Below, in pieces: positions 1-8,938 of a stretch of DNA of 64,000 bases. The stretch's first letter is position 1. The number at the start of each line of letters is the position of its first letter. The DNA is from Streptomyces olivochromogenes. GTDB taxonomy: Bacteria > Actinomycetota > Actinomycetes > Streptomycetales > Streptomycetaceae. Location: positions 1 through 64,000 of the forward strand of contig NZ_JADDRL010000019.1 in NCBI RefSeq assembly GCF_021538895.1, given 5' to 3'. Under the pieces are notes generated by a model. That model did not search any database. It saw only the letters and a list, made by a program, of their open reading frames with translations, and was not told the origin of the DNA. A program made the position numbers and the translations under genes.

Positions 1-43
1 TTGGAACGAGCGTGTGTATGGGTCGGGGCGGTCATGGGAGGCC

Positions 44-1675
44 TCACCGCGCCCCGATTCCGGTGAGGGAGCGGACCTGGAGGTCCTTGAACCGGTCCTC
101 GTCGCGCTCTTCGGCGGGCGAGAGCACGGTGCCCAGCCAGCCGAGGACGAAGCCGGCCGGTATGGAGACCAGACCTGGGTTCTCCAGCGGGAACCAGGCG
201 AAGTCGAGGTCCGGCAGCATGGCCGTGGGCCCGCCGGACACCACGGGTGAGAAGATCACCAGGCCGAGCGAGGTGGCCAGGCCGCCGTACACGGCGAACA
301 GTGCTCCCCGGGTGGTGAACTTCCGCCAGAACAAGCTGTACAGCAGCGTCGGCACGTTGGCGGAGGCCGCCACCGCGAAGGCGAGCGCGACGAGTGCCGC
401 CGTGTTCAGCTTGTCCGCGTACAGGCTCAGGACGATGGCGATCGCTCCGATCACCACCGCGGCCCAGCGGGCCACGGCCACTTCGCTGCGCTCGTCGGCC
501 TCCCCCTTGCGCAGGACGTGGGCGTAGAGGTCGTGGGCGAAGGACGCCGACGAAGCCAGGGTGAGTCCCGCGACCACGGCGAGGATGGTGGCGAACGCGA
601 CCGCCGAGACGACGGCGAGCAGCACGGCTCCCGTGGTGGAACCCGAGCCGTCGCCCAGGTACTTGGCGAGCATCGGAGCCGCCGTGGTCCCGGCGGGGTT
701 GGAGGCGGCGATCGTCTTGGGACCGATCAGCGCGGCGGCGCCGAAGCCAAGGGCGATGGTCATCAGGTAGAAGGCGCCGATGATGACGATGGCCCAGTTG
801 ACCGAGGTACGGGCGGCTCGCGCCGTCGGGACCGTGTAGAAGCGCACGAGGATGTGCGGCAGGCCGGCGGTGCCCAGTACGAGTGCCAGGGCCAGGCTGA
901 TGAAGTCGAGCCGGGTGGACAGGTTGGCGCCGTACTTCAGTCCGGGTTCGAGGAAGGCGTGACCGTGTCCGCTGGCGTCCGCCGCCCCGCCCAGCAGAGC
1001 CGACAGGCTCCAGCCGAATCGGTGCATCACCAGGACGGACAGCAGAGCGGCACAGGCGATCAGCATGACGGCCTTGATGATCTGCACCCAGGTGGTACCG
1101 CGCATGCCGCCGACACAGACGTAGAGAACCATCAGGGCGCCGACGCCAAGGATGATCCATCTCTTCGTACCCTCGCCCGAGGCCCCGAGCAGCAGCGCGA
1201 CCAGGGACCCGGCGCCGACCATCTGCGCCACCAGATAGACGACGGACACCACGATGGTCGACACTCCGGCCGCGGTACGCACGGGACGCCGGCGCATGCG
1301 GAAGGCGAGGACGTCCGCCATGGTGAACCGCCCCACGTTGCGCAGGGGTTCGGCCACGAGCAGCAGGGCGACGAGCCAGGCGACGAGGAAGCCGATGGAG
1401 TAGAGGAAGCCGTCGTAGCCGAAGAGCGCGATGGATCCGGTGATACCGAGGAACGAGGCGGCGGACATGTAGTCGCCGGAGATGGCCAGTCCGTTCTGGA
1501 AGCCGGTGAAGGAGCTGCCACCCGCGTAGAACTCGGCTGCGCCCCCGCTCCTGCGGCCGGCCCATACCGTCACGGCCAGGGTGGCGGCGACGAAGACCAG
1601 GAACAGAACGAGGATCAGGGCTCTGTTCGGCTCGGTGCTGGATGCCGCGAGGGCCGGAAACTCGACGTGGGCCAT
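44..1675 (-). CDS. Cation/acetate symporter (SSS family, ActP-like)
   Basis: A 543-residue polytopic membrane protein of the sodium:solute symporter family. It probably imports acetate or another short monocarboxylate with a cation across the plasma membrane. The hydrophobic profile suggests about 13 membrane segments. The N-terminal part carries the SSS-type stretch GDYMSAASFLGITGS near residues 67-81. The ATG is preceded by AGGAG and lies 3 bases after the stop of a DUF485 gene. A DUF485 gene followed by an ActP-type symporter is the classic yjcH-actP order. It is the last gene of a three-gene operon facing a large LuxR regulator. The exact substrate (acetate, propionate, pyruvate or glycolate) cannot be read from sequence. 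Confidence 0.93.
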   Translation of the reverse strand: MAHVEFPALAASSTEPNRALILVLFLVFVAATLAVTVWAGRRSGGAAEFYAGGSSFTGFQNGLAISGDYMSAASFLGITGSIALFGYDGFLYSIGFLVAWLVALLLVAEPLRNVGRFTMADVLAFRMRRRPVRTAAGVSTIVVSVVYLVAQMVGAGSLVALLLGASGEGTKRWIILGVGALMVLYVCVGGMRGTTWVQIIKAVMLIACAALLSVLVMHRFGWSLSALLGGAADASGHGHAFLEPGLKYGANLSTRLDFISLALALVLGTAGLPHILVRFYTVPTARAARTSVNWAIVIIGAFYLMTIALGFGAAALIGPKTIAASNPAGTTAAPMLAKYLGDGSGSTTGAVLLAVVSAVAFATILAVVAGLTLASSASFAHDLYAHVLRKGEADERSEVAVARWAAVVIGAIAIVLSLYADKLNTAALVALAFAVAASANVPTLLYSLFWRKFTTRGALFAVYGGLATSLGLVIFSPVVSGGPTAMLPDLDFAWFPLENPGLVSIPAGFVLGWLGTVLSPAEERDEDRFKDLQVRSLTGIGAR

Positions 1676-1678
1676 GGT

Positions 1679-2107
1679 TCAGGTGCTCCTGGGTCGGGCA
1701 GGCAGGGCGGGGTCCGGCTCGATGGCACCGCAGCGGTCCGCGAGCAGCCGGGCGAGAGGGGACATCCGCCGGTCGGCCGCGCGGTTGTAGAGCCAGGCGA
1801 TCAGGAACGTCGACCCGAACTGCGCGAGCCCGAGGACGAGCGCGAAGTTCACGTTTCCGGCCACCTTGAACGCGATCACGTCCGGGGCGAACGTGCACAG
1901 CAGCACGTACCCGAGGTAGAAGGAGAGGAACGCTGCCGTCATCGTGCCCACGAGCCGACGGTGGCGGTGCCGCAGGTCGGTGAATTCACCGAGGTCGTAG
2001 AGCGCCCCCGGGGTCGCGTTCAGGGGCGTCTGCCCCGGGTTCGCCTCCGCGGCCGCGTCGGGTGCCTCTTGGTGACCGCGGGCTGGGAATCGTTCGTTGC
2101 TCGTCAT
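1679..2107 (-). CDS. DUF485 membrane protein (YjcH-like)
   Basis: A 142-residue inner-membrane protein. A hydrophilic N-terminus of about 50 residues is followed by two membrane helices (about residues 54-75 and 87-108) and a basic tail. This is the DUF485 pattern seen directly upstream of acetate-type symporters, where it is thought to assist or stabilise the transporter; that role is family knowledge, not proven. The start has AAGGA eight bases upstream. Its stop lies 3 bases before the symporter start, so both are probably translated from one mRNA. Confidence 0.88.
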   Translation of the reverse strand: MTSNERFPARGHQEAPDAAAEANPGQTPLNATPGALYDLGEFTDLRHRHRRLVGTMTAAFLSFYLGYVLLCTFAPDVIAFKVAGNVNFALVLGLAQFGSTFLIAWLYNRAADRRMSPLARLLADRCGAIEPDPALPARPRST

Positions 2108-2128
2108 GTCTTTCCTTGTACGAATCGG

Positions 2129-2449
2129 TCAGTACGCGCGGCCGTGCGGCGGCTTCCAGGCGACGTCGACGTTCGGCGGCTCGCCGCCCGGCAGCACCGG
2201 CGTGTCGGCGGGCTGCGGATTGGTGGAGGCGCACACGGCGCGGCCGTACGGCTCGCATCCGGAGTCGGCCGACCTGACGACCAGCACGTACAGCAGGCAC
2301 AGGCTGAGCAGGAGCGCGCACGACAGCAACACGATGATCACCGTGCTCGGCGCGACCGGCCGGCGCGGTGCGAACGGCGGCGGGGACGGTACGGCCGTCG
2401 TGGCCGGGGGCTGGAGGACCTCGGCGTGCAGGGGCCCATCGGTAGGCAT
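2129..2449 (-). CDS. Small proline-rich single-pass membrane protein
   Basis: 106 residues, starting at an ATG with GGAG five bases upstream; longer in-frame starts lack such a site and were rejected. The N-terminus is proline-rich, one membrane helix lies near residues 35-57 (LLSCALLLSLCLLYVLVV), and the extracytoplasmic tail has two cysteines (CEPYGRAVC) that could form a disulphide. It is the first gene of the symporter operon, 21 bases ahead of the DUF485 gene. I do not recognise a family. Position suggests an accessory of the transporter, which is inference. Confidence 0.7.
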   Translation of the reverse strand: MPTDGPLHAEVLQPPATTAVPSPPPFAPRRPVAPSTVIIVLLSCALLLSLCLLYVLVVRSADSGCEPYGRAVCASTNPQPADTPVLPGGEPPNVDVAWKPPHGRAY

Positions 2450-2845
2450 TTCACTCCAAACAGGGAACGGCAAAGGCTCACTGCGCCCGCCCTGACCGGG
2501 GGCGCGGCGGCACCGCTCGGCGCTCGACGTGATGCCGCCCGCCCGGGGATTCCCCAGGCACGGGTACACGTCTGCCGGGGCTTTGGCCGCCGCGGGGATG
2601 CGCCGCGCGGCTCTCGACGAGCGAAGTGCGCACCCTCATCCGAACACCGGCATACGCGCGCGGGACACCCCACCCCCACCGAAAGATCCACGTCTTTCGG
2701 TGGGGTGCCGACAGTCCTCGACATCCCAGGTGAGTACGGTGAATGCGCCACAGGGCCGGCATCCGTGCGGGGCGACCCCCCGACCGGATGGTCGGTCGCC
2801 GTCCGTCCGTGCGGCCCTGCAACGGCAGACCGGAAAAGGAGCGGC
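2450..2845. promoter_or_regulatory. Divergent intergenic region, symporter operon / LuxR regulator
   Basis: About 396 bases between the two divergent units. I see no convincing gene here. It contains a strong hairpin (listed separately) and must hold the promoters of both units. The LuxR-type protein encoded on the right is the natural candidate to act here. Confidence 0.5.
2674..2705. repeat. Perfect 13-bp inverted repeat
   Basis: CCCCACCGAAAGA and its exact reverse complement TCTTTCGGTGGGG are separated by 6 bases. There is no T-run on either side, so a simple terminator is unlikely. It sits about 140 bases before the LuxR gene and 225 bases before the membrane-protein operon. It could be an operator or an mRNA leader structure. 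Confidence 0.7.
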
Positions 2846-5635
2846 GTGGTACCCACACTTCTCGGCCGTGCACGCGAGCGGGACACACTGTACGAACTGC
2901 TGGAGCGTCCCGGCGGGGCGAGCGTCCTGCTGCGTGGCGGGTTCGGCAGCGGCAAGTCGGGGCTCCTCACGGACCTCGGCGAACGGGCTCGCACCGCCGG
3001 ATTCGCCGTGCTCAGCGCGTGTTACGAGCCGGATGCGAGCCAGCTCCCTGAGACCGCCCCGTCGCCCGCGATGTGCTCACTGGTGCCGGAGGGTGGCGGG
3101 GAACGGGCCGTGGCGTGGGTGCGCTGGCTGGCCTCGGGGGACGCGACGCCGCCCACGGACGGCATGCTCGCCGATGCCCGGTCCGTGCCGACGCAGCGGG
3201 TGCTGGTGCTGGTCGACGACCTGCAGTGGGCCGATGCGGTGTCCCTGCGCGGGCTGCGGAACATCGCGCGGGCCGTGGGTGCGCATCCGGTGACGGTCGT
3301 CTGCGCGATGGGGCCGGGTGAGTCGGTCGACGAGCCGGCTCTCGGTGCCGTACTGCGGCTCCTGGACCACCACGTCCGGCTCTCGCCGCTCGACGAATCC
3401 GCGGTCGCCGACCGGCTGGCCGGGATCCTCGACGCGTCCGAGGACGGAAAGACCACTGGCGAAGTCCTGTCCCCGCTTCTGACGGCAGCGGCCGGAAACC
3501 AGTACCTGATCCGGACACTGCTGGCCTCCGTGGACGCGCAGCGGCACGGTGGGAGCGGCCGGCCGGACCGTCCCCCGCTCCACACCACACTGGCTGGTGC
3601 GCTCAAGCCGCTGCTCGCGGACGTCGGCGTGGCCGCTCGGGCGGCGTTGCGCAGGATCGGACCCGACGCCGAACGGGTGGCCGCCGTTCTCGCCTCGCTG
3701 GGGGGCGCCCAGCTGCCTGAGGTGATAGCCCATGCCGGTGCGATGGACCGGCACACGGTCGAGGACACCCTGCACGCGCTGGCTCAGGCCGATCTCGTCC
3801 AGCACGCCGGACCACGGGCTCAGCTGCATCCGCCCCTGCTCGCGGCCGGCCTGGCACAGGGTGTCTCGCCCACCTGCCGCAAGCAGCACCATGCCCGCGC
3901 CGCAGAGCTGTTGCTCAGCTGGGGAGCGCCCGCCCGGCAGGTGGCGCCGCACCTGGTCCACGGGCCGACGGGCATGGCGCAGGCCACGGCGATCCTGCGG
4001 CGCGCCGCCCAGGCCGCGCTCGACCGCGGAGCACCCGACGAGGCGGTGGTCTACCTGCGGCGCACCCTGAGCGAGGATCTCGACGCTCAGGAGCGCAGTG
4101 AGGTTCTGACCCTGATCGGCGCCGCCCGACTCGACTCCGACGTACCGGCCGCCGTACCGGAACTGCGCAGCAGCCTGCGGCTCAGCGCCACACCGCAGGC
4201 GCTGGCCCGTTCCGCGCGCAGTCTGACCGGTGCGCTGTTCGCCATGGACCGCTACGGCGAAGCCCTGACGATGCTGGACGGAACGATCCAGCGGCTTCGT
4301 ACCGAGGATGCCGCGGCCGCCCTTCGGCTGGAGCTGGACTACCTGCTCGTCAGTCTCGGTGAGGCGTCCTCGGCGGTGCGGGCGTGGCCGCGGCTGATGG
4401 AGTTGCGCCTCCAGGACGCCGAGGACGACGCGGGGCGAAGGGCGCTGGCGGCGCTGCTCAGCTTCCGTGGAGCCGCGCTCGGGGAAGGTGCAGAGGACGT
4501 CATCGAGTTGGCCCGTGTCGGGCTGAGCAGGGGCATGGCGCCGGTGGGCGACGAGTCCATCGTCTACCCCTGCGCGGTGTTGGCGCTGGGCGCCGCGGGC
4601 AGGCCGGACCTGACGTTCGAGTACGCCGACGCGGCCGTGGCGGAGACACACGCGAGGGCCTCCGCGCTGAACTACGCGCAGGCGCTCAGCATGCGGGCCA
4701 ACGCCCATTGCCGACGTGGGGCGTTCACAGACGCCCAGACTGATGCGAGGCGCGCACTCGCCGCGTTCCGGGACATCGGTGTCGACCATCGGGAGAGCCA
4801 CAGTGTCTTCACGGTCGCCACCCTGGCCGAGGCCTTCGTCCGCCAGGGACAGACACAGAAGGCCGAGGACCTCTTCGACGACTGCGACCTGAGCGGGCCG
4901 CTCGGATTTCACACGATCTACGACTACCCACTGCTCGTCAGAGGCTGGGTGCACGCGGCGGACAACCGCTTCGAGCGGGCGCTGGCGGACTTCCTGCACC
5001 TTGGCGAGCGCCTCAACGCGCGCGGCATGCCGGGTCCTGGGTTCTACCCGTGGCGGTCGGAGGCCGCACTGGTGCACCTGCTCCTCGGCGATCGGCAGTC
5101 CGCTCTCACGCTGGCCGACGAGGAACTGCGGCTGGCGCGGGCGTGGGGGGTCGCGGAGATGACGGCGGTGGCGCTGCGTGGCCGAGCGCTGGTGGTGGGC
5201 CAGGAGGAGGGCCTGGAACTGCTCGACGAGGCGGCGCGGCTGCTGCGGGGCAACTTCGCGCGGTTCCGGTACGCGCAGATCCAGGCGGACCGGGGGACGT
5301 TGGCCGTGCGGTACGGGCGACCGGAGGACGCGCGTGCCGCGCTCCAGGAGGCCGTCAGTGTCGCCCACGAGTGCGGGGCCGAGCCGATCGCGCAGCAGGC
5401 GCGGGCCGGACTGCGGGAACTCGGCGACCGTCCCCGCACTCCGACGTTCCGGGGACGGGAGGCGCTGACGCCCGCGCAGCGCCAGGTGGCGGAGCTCGCC
5501 GCGCAGGGCATGACCAACACCGAGATCGCCTCCCACCTGTTCGTGGGCCTGCGCACGGTGGAGATGCACCTGTCGAAGGTCTACGCGAAGCTGGCCGTGA
5601 GTGGACGCCACGCTCTGGAGCAGGCTCTGCGCTGA
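2846..5635 (+). CDS. Large ATP-binding LuxR-family regulator (LAL type)
   Basis: 929 residues from a GTG preceded by AAAGGAG. The open frame runs far upstream, but that part has no coding character. The Walker A motif GGFGSGKS is at residues 31-38 and a Walker B-like LVLVDDLQWAD near 118-128 (AAA/STAND ATPase). A long helical TPR-like middle follows, then a C-terminal LuxR helix-turn-helix near 872-925 (LTPAQRQVAELAAQG...NTEIASHLF). Length and order fit LAL (MalT-like) regulators, which bind ATP and a ligand and activate nearby genes. The divergent symporter operon is the most likely target. A hairpin follows the stop. Confidence 0.93.
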   Translation: MVPTLLGRARERDTLYELLERPGGASVLLRGGFGSGKSGLLTDLGERARTAGFAVLSACYEPDASQLPETAPSPAMCSLVPEGGGERAVAWVRWLASGDATPPTDGMLADARSVPTQRVLVLVDDLQWADAVSLRGLRNIARAVGAHPVTVVCAMGPGESVDEPALGAVLRLLDHHVRLSPLDESAVADRLAGILDASEDGKTTGEVLSPLLTAAAGNQYLIRTLLASVDAQRHGGSGRPDRPPLHTTLAGALKPLLADVGVAARAALRRIGPDAERVAAVLASLGGAQLPEVIAHAGAMDRHTVEDTLHALAQADLVQHAGPRAQLHPPLLAAGLAQGVSPTCRKQHHARAAELLLSWGAPARQVAPHLVHGPTGMAQATAILRRAAQAALDRGAPDEAVVYLRRTLSEDLDAQERSEVLTLIGAARLDSDVPAAVPELRSSLRLSATPQALARSARSLTGALFAMDRYGEALTMLDGTIQRLRTEDAAAALRLELDYLLVSLGEASSAVRAWPRLMELRLQDAEDDAGRRALAALLSFRGAALGEGAEDVIELARVGLSRGMAPVGDESIVYPCAVLALGAAGRPDLTFEYADAAVAETHARASALNYAQALSMRANAHCRRGAFTDAQTDARRALAAFRDIGVDHRESHSVFTVATLAEAFVRQGQTQKAEDLFDDCDLSGPLGFHTIYDYPLLVRGWVHAADNRFERALADFLHLGERLNARGMPGPGFYPWRSEAALVHLLLGDRQSALTLADEELRLARAWGVAEMTAVALRGRALVVGQEEGLELLDEAARLLRGNFARFRYAQIQADRGTLAVRYGRPEDARAALQEAVSVAHECGAEPIAQQARAGLRELGDRPRTPTFRGREALTPAQRQVAELAAQGMTNTEIASHLFVGLRTVEMHLSKVYAKLAVSGRHALEQALR

Positions 5636-5660
5636 CTCCGCGGAACGAGGTCCGTGCGGA

Positions 5661-5700
5661 TGTGACCGGGAGCGCCCAGGAGGTGGCGCGCCCGGTCACA
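5661..5700. terminator. Bidirectional hairpin terminator
   Basis: TGTGACCGGG pairs with CCCGGTCACA, and after one mismatch GCGCC pairs with GGCGC, around an 8-base loop. It lies between the convergent LuxR and SGNH-hydrolase genes and probably stops both transcripts. No T-run is present, which is usual in Streptomyces. Confidence 0.7.
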
Positions 5701-5721
5701 CGCCTTTACGGCAGGTGAGGG

Positions 5722-6645
5722 TCAGCCCCGTCGTGCGGCGGGACGTACGGCCTCGTCGCGTGCCCCGTGGCAGGACTTGAGCGCCCGCTCCACGGCCTCG
5801 GCCATGGCCTGCTCACCCCGCGCGGTCGGGTGCCCCGCATTGGCCGGGACCGCCGGGGCCAGATTCTCGATCCACCGCTCGCCGGCCGGACGGCACATGT
5901 CGTGGCCGACCGTCGAGGTGTAGGTGTCCACGTACACGGCCCCGCCCAGTTCGGCGCGGCGGGCGAGCATCGTGTTGAGCGCCTTGGCCGTGTCCCGGAG
6001 GTACCCGAAGTCCCCGGCGGCGAAGGGAGCGGCGGGACTGGTGCAGCCCGTCCCGTCGTCGGGGAAGATCGAGGGGTATCCGACGAGGAGCACCTTGGCG
6101 TGCGGGGCACGCCGGTGGACGGTGGCGAGGACCGCGTCGACCTTCGGAGCCGTCGTGGCTATGCCCTCCAGCAGGCGGTCTCCCCCGCCTTCGGTGTAGT
6201 GACCGCGGCACGGCGTGCCCGTCGGATCGGTACGGCTCAGCGTCGCGCAAGTCGTCAGCACCGCGGAGAAGCCGACCCCGTCGTTGCCGCCGATGCTGAC
6301 GGTCACCAGCTCGGTGTCCCGGTTCAGTGCGTCGTACTGCGCGGGTCTTCCGTCCTTTGCGAGGGCCAGCGAGGCCGCGGTGGCGCCGGCGCAGGTGACA
6401 TCCGTCAGACGGGCGTGGCGCTGCCGGGCCACGAGGGAGGGGTAGTTCTGACTGGAACGCCCGCATCCGGGGTCGGTCTGTTCGGGGACGCCGGGCGCGG
6501 ACGCGTACGAGTCACCGAGGGCGACGTAGTTCCGGCCACCGGCCGATGCGGGGGCGGCCGACGCGACGGAGGCCGGTGCGACGGCGGCGAGGCAGGCCAG
6601 TGCCACGGCGCCGAGGTGACGCGCGGAGGCGACGGGCCGTTTCAC
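5722..6645 (-). CDS. Secreted SGNH/GDSL hydrolase (lipase/esterase)
   Basis: 307 residues from a GTG. A Sec signal peptide covers about residues 1-35 (KRPVASARHLGAVALAC, then AASAAP-type processing). Block I GDSY has the nucleophile near Ser46, block III GGND lies near 118, and the C-terminal GHPTARGEQ supplies the His near 271. This is the Streptomyces extracellular SGNH lipase/acylhydrolase type, which cleaves ester bonds of lipids or acylated sugars. Several cysteines suggest disulphides. The GTG overlaps the stop of the preceding small gene (GTGA), so translation is coupled. It is the last gene of a three-gene unit. Confidence 0.92.
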   Translation of the reverse strand: MKRPVASARHLGAVALACLAAVAPASVASAAPASAGGRNYVALGDSYASAPGVPEQTDPGCGRSSQNYPSLVARQRHARLTDVTCAGATAASLALAKDGRPAQYDALNRDTELVTVSIGGNDGVGFSAVLTTCATLSRTDPTGTPCRGHYTEGGGDRLLEGIATTAPKVDAVLATVHRRAPHAKVLLVGYPSIFPDDGTGCTSPAAPFAAGDFGYLRDTAKALNTMLARRAELGGAVYVDTYTSTVGHDMCRPAGERWIENLAPAVPANAGHPTARGEQAMAEAVERALKSCHGARDEAVRPAARRG

Positions 6646-6932
6646 CGCGCCTGGGAAGCCGGCAGGCTCAGGGCGAGTGTCCGGGCGCTGTCGGGGCGCT
6701 CGGTCAGGGCTTCCGGCGGCGCGACGGCCGGCACGGGGGTCGTAGAACACTCGGTGTGAACCTCGCACAGGTGTGATGGAACGTGGTGAGCGGCCTGGAC
6801 CAGTTCGGACACCGTCAGCAGGGCGATCAGCCCCAGGAACAACAGCGCCGAGCGGTCGGCGAGCGCACTCGATCGCTCGCCGTGCCGCCGCGTGGGAACG
6901 GGACACCGCGACAGCGCGGCAGCAGGACTCAA
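6642..6932 (-). CDS. Small membrane protein, TTG start, coupled to SGNH hydrolase
   Basis: 96 residues if read from a TTG that overlaps the previous gene's stop (TTGA). Its own stop overlaps the hydrolase start (GTGA). One hydrophobic helix, LLFLGLIALLTVSELVQ, is followed by a short extracytoplasmic tail with two cysteines and prolines. No ATG or GTG exists in the proper place, so the TTG rests on the overlap. I do not recognise a family. Its position between two coupled genes suggests a role in secretion, anchoring or control of the hydrolase, which is inference. Confidence 0.55.
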   Translation of the reverse strand: MSPAAALSRCPVPTRRHGERSSALADRSALLFLGLIALLTVSELVQAAHHVPSHLCEVHTECSTTPVPAVAPPEALTERPDSARTLALSLPASQAR

Positions 6933-7201
6933 CGCGAGCCCAACTGTTCGCGCGGCTTTGCCTGTTCGCGCGGCTGTTCCTGTTCGCGGGGCTGTGCGGT
7001 CTCCGTCGCCGGTGCCGACGGTTGTCCCGAGCCCGAGTTGAGCGAGCCGTCGCGTGCCCAGGACATGACCACCGTCGCCGACGCCACGACACAGGGTTCG
7101 GAGCACAGCTCCCAGTCGCAGTCGCAGGCAGTGGCGTCCCAGGGCGGCACCGGGGCTTCCAGTTCGGGGAAGGGCCAGGTGAACGGTCGCTTTCGGGTCA
7201 C
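6929..7201 (-). CDS. Small acidic cysteine-containing protein, first gene of SGNH operon
   Basis: 90 residues from a GTG with GGAG six bases upstream. The N-terminal half has four cysteines in a short stretch (CDCDWELCSEPC) followed by a weakly hydrophobic segment. The C-terminal third has three PREQ-type repeats. There is no clear signal peptide. Its TGA overlaps the TTG of the next gene. The cysteine cluster could bind a metal or form disulphides. The family is unknown to me. Confidence 0.55.
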   Translation of the reverse strand: MTRKRPFTWPFPELEAPVPPWDATACDCDWELCSEPCVVASATVVMSWARDGSLNSGSGQPSAPATETAQPREQEQPREQAKPREQLGSR

Positions 7202-7266
7202 GGGAATCTCCAGGTGTGAACCAGGCCCACGAGACCGGGACAACCGCGGGAACCGCGACAGTCGAT

Positions 7267-7302
7267 GACTCGGGCCGTCCGCGTTCGCGGACGGCCCGAG
7301 TC
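7267..7302 (-). terminator. Hairpin terminator after response regulator
   Basis: Perfect 15-bp stem, GACTCGGGCCGTCCG with CGGACGGCCCGAGTC, and a 6-base loop. It lies downstream of the response-regulator gene on the minus strand and just upstream of the SGNH operon, so it insulates the two. Confidence 0.75.
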
Positions 7303-7407
7303 AAGCCGCAACGAAAGTGATCAGAATCCGTCTGGAGAACCAGCTTTAGCGCAACGATTGACACAGGGGTGTCTGTGGCCGGCAGAGGCGTCGAGCGGGG
7401 GGTGTGA

Positions 7408-8067
7408 TCAGGAAGGAACGGCCGGCGGGGTGAGCCCCGCGGTGTGGGCGAGGATCGCGGCCTGGACGCGGTTGGCGCAGCCCAGGAGGCGCAGCATCCG
7501 ACTGACGTGCACCTTGATCTGGGACTCGGAGAGTTGCATGCGCGCACCGATCTCGGCGTTCGACAGCCCCTGGGCCAGCAGGGCCAGGATCGTGCGCTGT
7601 TCCTGCGGCAGGGGCTTCAGGCGCTCCCGGGCGTGGACGGCCTCATGCGGGACGGTGAACTGTTCCATCAGTGTCCGCGTCATGGAGGGGGAGATGATCG
7701 CCTCCCCGCGGGCGACGACCTTGATGGCGTCGATGAGTTCGTGGGGACGGACGTCCTTGAGGAGAAAGCCGTCGACTCCGGCCTTGAGCGCGGAGTACAG
7801 GTACTCGTCCCGGGAGAACGACGTGAGGACGACGACGCGGGGCGGCTGGGGCAGACGCCGCAGGGCCAGTGCGGCTGTGAGCCCGTCCATGGCCGGCATC
7901 TGCACATCGGTGAGGACCACGTCGGGCTGGTGGGCGAGCACGGCGGCGACGGCCTGCTCGCCGTCCGCGACGGCCGCCACCACGGTGATGGCCTCGTCCG
8001 TCTCCAGGATGAGCCGCACGCTCTCCCGGATCAGCTCCTCGTCGTCCGCGATGACTACCGTGATCAT
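7408..8067 (-). CDS. Orphan NarL/FixJ-type response regulator
   Basis: 219 residues. A receiver domain covers about residues 1-120, with acidic residues D8/D9, the phosphoacceptor Asp54 (LTDVQMP) and the conserved Lys in FLLKDV near 104. A C-terminal LuxR helix-turn-helix follows (LLAQGLSNAEIGARM, then SQIKVHVSRML). The ATG has GAGGG about 11 bases upstream. No histidine kinase is adjacent, so the partner is elsewhere or it acts without phosphorylation. A strong terminator follows. Confidence 0.92.
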   Translation of the reverse strand: MITVVIADDEELIRESVRLILETDEAITVVAAVADGEQAVAAVLAHQPDVVLTDVQMPAMDGLTAALALRRLPQPPRVVVLTSFSRDEYLYSALKAGVDGFLLKDVRPHELIDAIKVVARGEAIISPSMTRTLMEQFTVPHEAVHARERLKPLPQEQRTILALLAQGLSNAEIGARMQLSESQIKVHVSRMLRLLGCANRVQAAILAHTAGLTPPAVPS

Positions 8068-8279
8068 TGGAGTTCTACCCTCACCGGCATGCAGGAGTAC
8101 CACCCACGGGCTCTGGTGCCGTCCGGCGCCGGCAGGGTCGAGTGGTGGCGACTGAGCACCCTGGGGCCGACGAGAGTCAGCGCTCGCACCTTTGCCGAGA
8201 ACGTGACTGATTGTCAATGCGGGAGGCCGGTGCGCGGCTGGGCGCCGCCCCGGGGTCAGCCGCCTCGGCGTCCACGGCG

Positions 8280-8690
8280 TCAGCCTTCGCGTGCGCGGCG
8301 TCGCCCGCCGAGCAGTGCGACAGCGGCAGCGATCAGCACCGCGGCCAGGGAAATCCACCCGCCGATGTCCTGAGCGACGCCCTTGCCGTGATGATCCCAC
8401 TCCGGCTCGCCGGGGCCGGGGGCGGTCATGGCTGGGTCCCCCGCACCAGGATCACCATGCCCGGGACTCCCCATGCTCAAGGTGATGTGGTCCAGGGCTC
8501 CGGCCCTGCCCGCGACCGGAACCTGGCCGTCGAAGGCAACAAGGCCCAGGCCGACGCCGGCGTCGGCTCGGCCCGGGGCGACGGCGTACGAGAGGGTGGC
8601 GTCGTGCGCCGATGGCCGCCACTCACCACCGGCCCCCAGCGCTACGCCCGCCAGTACCGTCATGGCTGCCGCTGCCAGTCTTCTGCGCAT
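8280..8690 (-). CDS. Exported protein with C-terminal membrane anchor
   Basis: 136 residues from an ATG with GAGGAGG ten bases upstream. It has a signal-like N-terminus (RRRLAAAAMTVLAGVALGAGG), a hydrophilic Gly/Pro/Asp-rich middle, and a C-terminal helix GWISLAAVLIAAAVALLGG followed by RRRAREG. This layout (signal, exposed loop, helix, positive tail) resembles sortase substrates, but no LPxTG-like motif is present. It is probably a surface protein held by its C-terminus. Function unknown. Confidence 0.7.
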   Translation of the reverse strand: MRRRLAAAAMTVLAGVALGAGGEWRPSAHDATLSYAVAPGRADAGVGLGLVAFDGQVPVAGRAGALDHITLSMGSPGHGDPGAGDPAMTAPGPGEPEWDHHGKGVAQDIGGWISLAAVLIAAAVALLGGRRRAREG

Positions 8691-8938
8691 GAGTGGTGTA
8701 CCTCCTCAGCGCGGTGCCGGGGCGGGTACAAAGGTGCCCGGCTCGGTACGCGCCAGCGCCCTCGCCCGGGGATGTCGTCGAGTCTCTCGTGTGCTCATCT
8801 CGTGGCAGCCCCTTCGGCGTTGACTTGCGCAGGCATCACGCCAGCACGTGTGCGGGCGGGTGGTGCCGAGTCAATGGCGAACGCCGGTTGCGTGCATCGG
8901 CCTCAGGGATGAGCGGGGAAATACTTTCGTTGCCGCTG

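Noticed and set aside
518..2845. Long plus-strand open frame upstream of the LuxR gene
   Set aside because: It is antisense to the symporter operon, lacks a ribosome site and has no domain. The true start is the GTG at 2846 with AAAGGAG.
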